This document shows positions 57,118 to 64,000 of a stretch of 64,000 nucleotides of DNA, one piece after another. The notes beneath the pieces were generated by a model, which did not search any database, was not told the DNA's origin, and worked only from the letters and a program-made list of their open reading frames with translations. Every line of letters starts with the position of its first letter. Position 1 is the stretch's first letter. Position numbers and translations under genes: made by a program. Source of the DNA: Mycoplasmopsis pulmonis (GTDB lineage: Bacteria; Bacillota_I; Bacilli_A; Mycoplasmatales; Metamycoplasmataceae); assembly GCF_900660575.1 (NCBI RefSeq), contig NZ_LR215008.1, positions 620,001-684,000 on the forward strand, given 5' to 3'.

Positions 57118-57761
57118 TATAAACTCACTTTTTGTTCTAATTCTTTTAGAATTTCTTCTCTATCTTTGGAAGCGTCAATTTCAACTAGAATGCCAAGTTC
57201 TTTGAAATATTTTTTTAAAGAATTAGTTTGCTTTTCATAAATTTCAAGTCGTTTGATAATTGAAGATTCTTGATCATCTTTTCTTTGAATTAGCTCGCTT
57301 TGATCAATTTCACATTTTGTATCAAGTTTTGATTTTTTAAAGTAAATGTGATATTGAGCATTACAACTAGGACATATTCTTCTTCCACTAAGTCTTTTTA
57401 GAATAATTTCACTAGGAGCTTCTAAAAATCAAACACTATATTCTTGAGCTTTATTTAAACTAAAAAGAAACTCAATTTGGTTTAGCGTTCTAGGATAGCC
57501 ATCTAAGATGTAACTTTTTTGCTCTTTTTCGAGATCTGCTAAGGTTTTTTTAACAATTTCATTAGTAATTGAATCAGGAACATATCCCCCTGATTCAACT
57601 ATTTCTTTAAGTTTTATTCCTAGCTCTGAATTAGAGGCTATTTGTGATCTAAAAATATTTCCTGTGGAAATGTGCTCAAAGCCATATTTTTGAGAAACTA
57701 GAGAAGCCAGAGTTCCCTTACCTACTCCTGGAGGGCCAAAAACTATAAATCTTTTTATCAT
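57117..57761 (-). CDS. adk: Adenylate kinase
   Basis: A 214-residue long-form enzyme balancing AMP, ADP and ATP. P-loop FGPPGVGKGTLASLV; AMP site HISTGNIFR and ILDGYPRTLNQIEFL. The lid has a metal-type motif, CPSCNAQYH ... CEIDQ. It overlaps secY by 7 bp and map by 1 bp at stop/start. Confidence 0.96.
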
Positions 57762-59179
57762 AAAACTCCTGAGTTATCTAGCTTGTCTTGTTTTTTAGAA
57801 ATAGCTTTTTGAGTAACTTTCTTCATGTTTGAAAGTTTGTTTGCCTTTAGTCTTGCTTTAATTTGATCAATTGTCTCAAGAGAAACAGAAACTAAAATCA
57901 TCATACTAGTTCCACCAAAGCTAATGGCAGCTGGCATTCCGGCCATTTGCATTATATATTGAATTGAAACTAAAATTGAAAGATAAAAAGCTGAGAAAGT
58001 AGAGAGTCTTAAAACTACATCAATTAAGTAATTTTCAGTTTGATCCCCTGGTCTTAGTCCTGGAATAAAAGTACCACTTTTGTTAAAATCTTCACTAATT
58101 TTGTCGATTTTAGATTGTTGCAGTCCCATAAAGATTGAGAAAATAAAAGTAATAATTATTAATAAACTAAATCCAATAGGGTGGGTAAAGGCTAGATGTC
58201 TTTCAATTCAAAGCCTTACTAAAGAAGTGCTTCTATCTAAAAGTCCAGCAATTAAAAGTGGAAAGGAAATGACAATCATTGAAAAAATGACAGGCATTAT
58301 TCCAGCTGGGTTAACCTTAATTGGTAAAGATCCCATTTCTTTTATGTTTTTACTTAGACCAGCTCCAGTTTGTTGAATTGGAATTCTTCTTTCAGCTAGA
58401 TAAACAAAAACTATAATAACAATTAAAAGTAAATAACCAAATAAATACAACAAAAAATGAATTAGACCAGTAAAAAGAGTGGTTTTATTAGTTCCAACCA
58501 AAACATTAAAGGCCGCTCTAAATTGAGAAGGAAGACTAAGAGATATTCCTGAAAAAATAATTAAACTTGTTCCATTTCCAATACCTTTATCAGTAATTTG
58601 CTCTGATAAAAATAGAGTAAAAAGAGAACCTGCCACTAAGATAAGAGGAAGTAAAACATAAATGTTGGCAATTGTTTTGAACTCTTGATCAATTGAGATA
58701 AATCCATTTTCTCGAGAGAGAGTCTGAGTTAAAACAATGGCTTGAGGAAAGGCAAAAACCAAAGTTAAAAGCCTAGTGATAACATTAATTTTTTTTCTTC
58801 CAAGCGGTCCTGATTGAGACATTTTTTGAATTGGAGGAAAGAGTTTAGACTGTAAAATTGTCATAATCAAAGAGGCTGTAATAAAGGGGTTAATCCCTAA
58901 TGAGACAATTGAAAATTGTCTTAGACCTCCACCACCTACTATGTTTAAAATACCAAAAAATGCTGATTGATTTAATTGTGAGGCATTAACAATTTTCACA
59001 AAAGGTGCTGTAATTGTTCCAGCTACAATAAAGATGGTAATTAAAAATAGTGTAAAAATTAATTTTCTAACCAATTCCTTTGTTGATCAAAAATCTGTCC
59101 ACTTATGTTTAAATGACAAAAATTTTTCAGAAATAAACAAAGAAAAGGATCCAAAATATTTTCCAAATCCTTTTTTCAT
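57755..59179 (-). CDS. secY: Preprotein translocase channel subunit SecY
   Basis: A 474-residue channel protein with about ten membrane segments. QSAFFGILNIVGGGGLRQFS and SIVSLGINPFITASLIMTIL form the plug/TM2 region; FLSEQITDKGIGNGTSLIIF and YLAERRIPIQQTGAGLSKNI are conserved loops; MPAAISFGGTSMMILVSVSL is near the end. The last codons are GGA GTT TTA TGA TAA: TGA is Trp and TAA the real stop, giving a 7-bp overlap with adk. Confidence 0.96.
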
Positions 59180-59181
59180 TT

Positions 59182-59619
59182 TTATAATACCTCTACTTTT
59201 CCTCCAAGCGATTCAACTGCTTGAATCGCACTTTGGCTAGCAGAGTGAACATGGATAGTTAACTTTTTGGTTAATTTTCCATTAGCCAATAATTTAACAG
59301 GCAAAGTTCTTTTAGTAACTAAGCGCTTTTCATAGATTTTTTCTAAATCTACAACTTCGTTTTCCAAAAAGTGTTTTTCAAGAGCTTCAAGTGAAAGGGG
59401 TTGGTATTCAATGTGGTTAATATTTTTAAAACCTCTTTTTGGAAGTCTTCTAAATCAAGGATTTTGTCCACCTTCAAAACCTAATCTAACTTTAGATCTT
59501 TTTCTTTGACCAGACTGTCCTTTACCAGCTTGTTTACCTTTACCAGCTGCATGACCTCTACCTTTACGGTGTTTTTCTTTTCTTGAGCCTGGTGTTGATT
59601 TCAATGAATGTAATTCCAT
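59182..59619 (-). CDS. rplO: 50S ribosomal protein L15
   Basis: A 145-residue protein. [57 protein letters not shown]. It directly follows rpsE; rpmD (L30), found here in many bacteria, is absent as in other mollicutes. Confidence 0.96.
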
Positions 59620-59632
59620 TTTTATCCCCTTT

Positions 59633-60322
59633 TTAACTTATTATATCTTGGACTTTAAGACCTCTTAAAGCCGCAATTTCTTCAACTGTTCTCATTTTTT
59701 TAAGAGTTTCTACAGTTGCTTTAACAGTGTTCATTTTAGTTCTTGAACCATAACTTTTTGCATAAATATCAGTGTAGCCAGCTAATTCCATAACGGCTCT
59801 GACAGCTCCTGAGGCAATGATTCCTTTTCCTTTAGGAGCTGATTTAATAATAACTTTTGAAGATAAGAATTTTCCGCTCATTTCATGAGGAACTGTTGAT
59901 TCATTAATGATTGGAACTGTAATTAAGTGATTTTGTGCATCTTTAATAGCTTTTTTGATTGCATCAGGAACTTCGTTTGCTTTACCGTGGCCATAACCTA
60001 CTTTACCTTTTTTGTTTCCCACAACTACAAAAGCTGAAAATGAGAATCTTCTTCCACCTTTAACAACTTTTGTAACTCTAGCAATGTCAACAATTTTTTC
60101 GCTAAATTCAGTTTTTGGCTTGCTAATAACTTTTTTAACTTTTCTTCTAGCTTTGAAATTGCCCTCATTTTTGCTTTGAGACTCTTCAGTTACAACTTCC
60201 ATTTCATCATCTTTTTTGATAATTTCCTTAGTTGCTTTAGCTTCTTTTTTTCAGGCTAAATTTGATTTTTCTTCTTTTTTAAAAGATGAGCTATCAAATT
60301 TTTTGTTTTTCTCTTTTTCCAT
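59633..60322 (-). CDS. rpsE: 30S ribosomal protein S5
   Basis: A 229-residue protein with a 65-residue charged N-terminal extension ([20 protein letters not shown]) before the dsRBD-like core [40 protein letters not shown] and [20 protein letters not shown]. The start chosen overlaps the rplR stop as TAATG. The extension is open through a TGA Trp. Confidence 0.95.
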
Positions 60323-60678
60323 TAAAATTCAATCCCTTCTGAACGCAATGCTTCTGCAAAAGCTTTAACTCGACCATGATATAGATAACCAGAACGGTCA
60401 AAAACGATTTTTGAAACATTTTTTTCTTTAATCATTTTTGCAAATTTAAGACCTAATTCATGAGCTGATTTGATGTTTCCGTGATATTCTTTTGAACCTT
60501 TTTTAGCTGTGGTGATTCCTACAATAGTAATGCTTTTACTATCATCTATTAATTGAGCAGAAAAGTTCATATGTGATCTAAAAACTGATAGTCTAGGACG
60601 CTCAGCTGTTCCAGTGATTTTAGTTCTAATTTTAAGATTTTTTGCTTTTCTAGCTTGATTTCTTGATAATTTTGCCAT
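60322..60678 (-). CDS. rplR: 50S ribosomal protein L18
   Basis: A 118-residue 5S rRNA-binding protein. RTKITGTAERPRLSVFRSHM, and the C-terminal VFDRSGYLYHGRVKAFAEAL. Standard length. Confidence 0.96.
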   Translation of the reverse strand: MAKLSRNQARKAKNLKIRTKITGTAERPRLSVFRSHMNFSAQLIDDSKSITIVGITTAKKGSKEYHGNIKSAHELGLKFAKMIKEKNVSKIVFDRSGYLYHGRVKAFAEALRSEGIEF

Positions 60679-60690
60679 AACAATTTATGC

Positions 60691-61230
60691 TTATTTAGAA
60701 GCTTTTTTCCCTTCTTTTCTTCTCAATTTCTCGTCTTTATATTGAATACCTTTACCAGAATATACACTTGGAGGTCTAACTCCTCTAACTTTGGCAGCAA
60801 ATTCACCTACAACTTGTTTGTCAATACCAGATATTATAATATTAACTGGCTTTGGAACTTCAACTTTTAAGTCTTTAGGAATAACAAGACTTACAGGATG
60901 TGAATAACCAGCTGCTAGTTCTAAATTTTGACCTTTAAGAGTTGCTTTATATCCAACCCCTTCAATTTTAAGTTCTTTTTTGAACCCTTCAGAAACACCT
61001 TTGACCATATTTGCAATTAAAGCATTTGTTGTACCATGAAGTTGTTTTGTTGGTTTAAGTTCATTAAGTCTTTCAACACTAATTTGATTGTTTTCGTGTT
61101 TGATATTTACAAAAGGAGAAAACAATCTAGAAAGACTACCTAATTTACCTTTAACTTCAAAAAAACTTCCATCAATTTTAACTTCTGTTCCACTAGGAAT
61201 TTGAATAATTCTTTTACCGACTCTAGACAT
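60691..61230 (-). CDS. rplF: 50S ribosomal protein L6
   Basis: A 179-residue protein. MSRVGKRIIQIPSGTEVKID, then VEGVGYKA-type IEGVGYKATLKGQNLELAAG, and RGVRPPSVYSGKGIQYKDEK. Two L6 repeats are visible. Confidence 0.96.
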   Translation of the reverse strand: MSRVGKRIIQIPSGTEVKIDGSFFEVKGKLGSLSRLFSPFVNIKHENNQISVERLNELKPTKQLHGTTNALIANMVKGVSEGFKKELKIEGVGYKATLKGQNLELAAGYSHPVSLVIPKDLKVEVPKPVNIIISGIDKQVVGEFAAKVRGVRPPSVYSGKGIQYKDEKLRRKEGKKASK

Positions 61231-61233
61231 ATT

Positions 61234-61632
61234 CTATCAAATGTAGGCAATAACCTCGCCACCTACATTTTCCTTTCTTGCTTCTTTATCTGTCAAAATA
61301 CCCTTAGAAGTTGAAATTATTGCAATACCATAACCTGATAAAACTGAAGGAATGTTTGAAGCTGTTGTATATACTCTTAGACCAGGTTTTGAAATTCTCT
61401 TAAGATCAAAAATTGCACTTGTGTTTCCTTTGTATTTTAGAGTAATTAAAATTTTCTTTTCAATTCCCTGACCTACAATTTCATAGCCACTAATGTAACC
61501 TTCTTTTTTAATGATTTCAACAATTTTTAATTTTTTATTTGAAAAAGGTATGTTAACGCTTTTGTGTTTTCTTTTTGTTGCGTTTTTTATTCTAGTTAAC
61601 ATATCTGCTATTGGATCTGTAATAATAGACAT
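61234..61632 (-). CDS. rpsH: 30S ribosomal protein S8
   Basis: A 132-residue 16S rRNA-binding protein. [21 protein letters not shown]-terminal [20 protein letters not shown] then VIAYIW. The final Trp is a TGA followed at once by TAG, restoring the family's usual end. Confidence 0.96.
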
Positions 61633-61635
61633 AAT

Positions 61636-61821
61636 CTATCAACTCGCTTTCTTAAGACCTGGTATTTTTCCTTCATGGGCTAATTTTCTAAAACATATAC
61701 GGCAGATTTCAAATTTTCTTAAAACAGCATGTGGACGACCACATAGTTGACATCTTGTATATGCTCTTGTTGAGAATTTTGCTACTCTAGCAGCTTTGAC
61801 TTTTAATGATTTTTTTGCCAT
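61636..61821 (-). CDS. rpsN: 30S ribosomal protein S14 (zinc type)
   Basis: A 61-residue type Z protein. Four zinc Cys in [20 protein letters not shown]; ends [11 protein letters not shown] with Trp from TGA before TAG, as usual for this family. Confidence 0.96.
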
Positions 61822-61830
61822 ATATTTCCT

Positions 61831-62376
61831 TTATTTTTCAACCTTTGCAAATGGAATTCCAATACCTTCTAAAAGTGCTCTTGCTTCTTTGTTGGTTTTA
61901 GCTGAAGTTACAATAATTACATCCAAACCTTTAATTTTTCTAATTTTGTCAAATTCAATTTCTGGGAAAATAATTTGCTCTTTTATTCCTAGTGAGTAGT
62001 TTCCTCTACCGTCAAAAGCTTTTGGACTAACTCCTCTAAAATCTCTAATCCTTGGCATAGCAATGTTGATTAGTTTATTTAAGAAAATTCACATGTTTTT
62101 TGATCTTAGAGTAACTTTACCACCCATTGGCATTCCTTCTCTTAGTTTTCAAGAAGCCAAAGATTTTTTAGCAACAGTTTGATAAGGTTTTTGTCCTGAA
62201 ATTAAAGTTAGCTCATTAATAACTTCTTCAATTGCTTTAGCATTTGTTACTTCTTTTCCAGCTGTCATATTCAAAATAACTTTTTCAATTCTAGGTATTT
62301 CCATAGACGAAGAGTAATTAAATTGTTTTTGTAAATTTGACTTTACTTCTTTTAAATATTTTTCTTTTAAAATCAC
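61831..62376 (-). CDS. rplE: 50S ribosomal protein L5
   Basis: A 181-residue 5S rRNA-binding protein. [63 protein letters not shown] start 2 bp after the rplX stop; two TGA Trp codons (SWKLR, MWIFL). Confidence 0.95.
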
Positions 62377-62378
62377 AA

Positions 62379-62705
62379 CTAAATTACCTTTCCTGTTTTT
62401 CTAGCAATTCTAACTTTTTTGTCTTTTCTTTTTTCATAAGAAATTTTGCTAGCAATTCCACTTTTATCTTTTGGTCCACTTTTATGAACATAAGCTACAT
62501 TTGAAATATGAATTGGAGCTTCAAAGTTTTGAATTGAACCCTCTGAATTAGATTGAGAAGGTTTTACATGTTTGGTTACAACATTTACACCTTTGACTTG
62601 AACTCTTTGCTGTTTTGGTAAAACTTTTAAAATTGTTCCTTTTGTTCCTTTGTATGAACCGGCAATAACAATAACTTCATCATTTTTTCTTAATTTTGTT
62701 TTCAT
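62379..62705 (-). CDS. rplX: 50S ribosomal protein L24
   Basis: A 108-residue assembly-initiator protein. KW-type motif [40 protein letters not shown]. Confidence 0.95.
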   Translation of the reverse strand: MKTKLRKNDEVIVIAGSYKGTKGTILKVLPKQQRVQVKGVNVVTKHVKPSQSNSEGSIQNFEAPIHISNVAYVHKSGPKDKSGIASKISYEKRKDKKVRIARKTGKVI

Positions 62706-62715
62706 AATTATCTTC

Positions 62716-63084
62716 CTACAACACCTCAGGAGCTAAAGAAACGATTTTTAAATATCCTTTTTCTCTTAACTCTCTTGCAACAGGACCAAAAACCCTTGTT
62801 CCTCTTGGACTTTTATCTTCTTTAATTATTACCACAGCGTTGTCATCAAAAGAAACATGTTGACCATTTTCTCTTTTAATTCCATATTTTGTTCTTACAA
62901 TTACCGCTTTAACTACTTGACCTTTTTTAACAATTCCATTTGGAATAGCTTTTTTAACAGAACAAACAACAACATCACCAATATTTGAACTTTTTTTAAC
63001 TGATCCACCTAAGTTTCTAATAATTCCAACTTCTTTAGCCCCTGAGTTATCTGCAACTTTGGCAACTGATAATTCTTGTAACAT
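62716..63084 (-). CDS. rplN: 50S ribosomal protein L14
   Basis: A 122-residue protein. [20 protein letters not shown] and [20 protein letters not shown]. The internal ATG at 63084 is preferred over one at 63111. It follows AAGGAAGG, gives the family's standard length, and lies 1 bp after rpsQ. Confidence 0.96.
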   Translation of the reverse strand: MLQELSVAKVADNSGAKEVGIIRNLGGSVKKSSNIGDVVVCSVKKAIPNGIVKKGQVVKAVIVRTKYGIKRENGQHVSFDDNAVVIIKEDKSPRGTRVFGPVARELREKGYLKIVSLAPEVL

Positions 63085-63085
63085 A

Positions 63086-63352
63086 CTAATTACCTTCCTT
63101 TGCAAGTTCAATAATTTTGTCTAGTCTAAATTTTTTGGTCTTAGAAATTGGTCTTGTTTCAATAATTTTGACAATGTCACCAATTTTAGCTTTGTTTTGT
63201 TCATCATGAGCTGCAAATCTCTTTGTTTTTTTGAATCTTTTTGAGTAAATTGGGTGTTTTTTATAAATATCAACTGCAACAATAATAGTCTTGTCATTAA
63301 CTGAAGAAACAACAGATCCAACTAGTGCTTTTCTTGTATTGATTCTTTCCAT
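63086..63352 (-). CDS. rpsQ: 30S ribosomal protein S17
   Basis: An 88-residue OB-fold protein. [60 protein letters not shown]. The start overlaps the rpmC stop. Confidence 0.96.
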   Translation of the reverse strand: MERINTRKALVGSVVSSVNDKTIIVAVDIYKKHPIYSKRFKKTKRFAAHDEQNKAKIGDIVKIIETRPISKTKKFRLDKIIELAKEGN

Positions 63353-63549
63353 TATTGTGCTCCTCTATTTTTTTGACTTAGTGCTGTTAAGACTTTAGCA
63401 ATGTCTTGTCTTACCATTTTAATTTTGTGTGTTTGATCTAATTGTCCTGTTGAGTTTTGAAATCTTAAAGTAAATAATTCAGCTTTTAGATCATTTACCA
63501 TTTGTTCTAATTCAGCAACTGGTTTAACATTTATATCTTTAAATTTCAT
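63352..63549 (-). CDS. rpmC: 50S ribosomal protein L29
   Basis: A 65-residue helical protein, MKFKDINVKPVAELEQMVND then LKAELFTLRFQNSTGQLDQT, ending in the RQDIAKVLTALSQ helix. Confidence 0.95.
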   Translation of the reverse strand: MKFKDINVKPVAELEQMVNDLKAELFTLRFQNSTGQLDQTHKIKMVRQDIAKVLTALSQKNRGAQ

Positions 63550-63550
63550 C

Positions 63551-63979
63551 TTAAATTACCTCTTCTTTAGGGCTGGCCTCAACAATTCTTCATTTAACAG
63601 GTAATTTGTGTCCAGCTAATCTTAGAGCATCTTTGGCAACTTCAGGTTTTATTCCAGAAACTTCAAACATCATTGTTTGTCTTTTAACTACTGAATATCA
63701 TTTTTCAGGAGAACCTTTTCCTGAACCCATTCTTACTCCAATTGGTTTTGATGTTTTAGATAAGTGAGGGAAGATTCTAATAATAACTTGTCCTTCACGA
63801 CCCATTCTTCTTGTAGCTGCAATCCTTGCTGATTCAATTTGTCGTGCTGTAATTCATGCACTTGTTGTAGCTTGAAGACCATATTCACCAAAAGAAACTT
63901 TGTTACCTTTAAAGGCATCTTTTTTATCGTGTCTAATTCTAAACATTTTTCTATGTTTAGTTCTTTTTGGTTGAAGCAT
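63551..63979 (-). CDS. rplP: 50S ribosomal protein L16
   Basis: A 142-residue protein at the peptidyl-transferase/EF-G side of the subunit. [74 protein letters not shown]. Starts behind GGAGGT. Two TGA Trp codons occur (EKWYS; VKWRIV). Confidence 0.96.
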
Positions 63980-64000
63980 TATTGTTTACCTCCGTCTAAA
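63979..64000 (-). CDS. rpsC: 30S ribosomal protein S3, C-terminal end (partial)
   Basis: Only seven codons including the stop are in the window. By gene order rpsC should precede rplP. The frame LDGGKQ-TAA would overlap the rplP ATG as TAATG, like several other pairs here. An alternative frame, FRRR-TAA, ends 7 bp earlier. The identity rests on synteny. Confidence 0.45.

Noticed and set aside
59182-59632. Missing rpmD between rpsE and rplO as an unusual loss
   Set aside because: Absence of L30 is normal in mollicutes.

Overview
The window comes from a mollicute chromosome. It is very AT-rich, and TGA is read as tryptophan throughout: TGA codons interrupt nearly every conserved gene if read as stops, including Lon, RpoB, RpoC, AlaS and L5. 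S8 and S14 both end in a TGA-encoded Trp before a true TAG. A phase-variable vsa lipoprotein locus next to an HvsR-type tyrosine recombinase points strongly to Mycoplasma (Mycoplasmopsis) pulmonis or a very close relative.

Region 1 (1-2966): the enolase 3' end converges on lon, which carries a CIRCE operator. Region 2 (about 3.2-17.6 kb) is the accessory, surface-variation region. One complete vsa gene (9238-11796) has a promoter region, a lipoprotein signal, a 237-residue constant part and 50 identical-length 36-bp repeats. Around it lie three promoterless vsa cassettes: one with 27 repeats of another 36-bp unit on the plus strand, and two near-identical non-repetitive copies on the minus strand. 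Every cassette and the expressed gene share a short recombination site (vrs). It is built from 9-bp arms around an 8-bp spacer, and the arms are perfect inverted repeats at two of the four sites. The locus is flanked by 2.35-kb inverted repeat arms, each carrying a copy of a 678-residue lipoprotein gene, one of them frameshifted. hvsR lies just beyond. Inversion between inverted vrs sites would join the constant 5' end to a different 3' cassette.

Region 3 (17.6-49.8 kb) is housekeeping: rpsB-tsf, two small membrane proteins, a GNAT-like/TatD fusion, folA-thyA, a divergent nrdF-nrdI-nrdE operon whose NrdF has the Val/Pro/Lys substitutions of metal-free class Ie enzymes, rsmE, HAD phosphatases, rpoB-rpoC, dprA, ribF, truB, five tRNAs, hpt, a deoxynucleoside kinase, greA, a methyltransferase-like membrane protein, a YrzB-like protein, ruvX, alaS and mnmA.

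Region 4 (49.8-64 kb) has a 1228-residue anchored surface protein, then the spc/alpha ribosomal operon on the minus strand from the rpsC end and rplP down to rplQ, with rpmD absent. Many neighbours there overlap by stop/start (TAATG), which suggests translational coupling.

The vsa recombination system as such is described for M. pulmonis. What looks less familiar is the exact architecture here: a flippable 1.17-kb promoter/5' cassette, inverted flanks that end in the recombination site, and divergence between the flanking lipoproteins concentrated in a discoidin-like domain.
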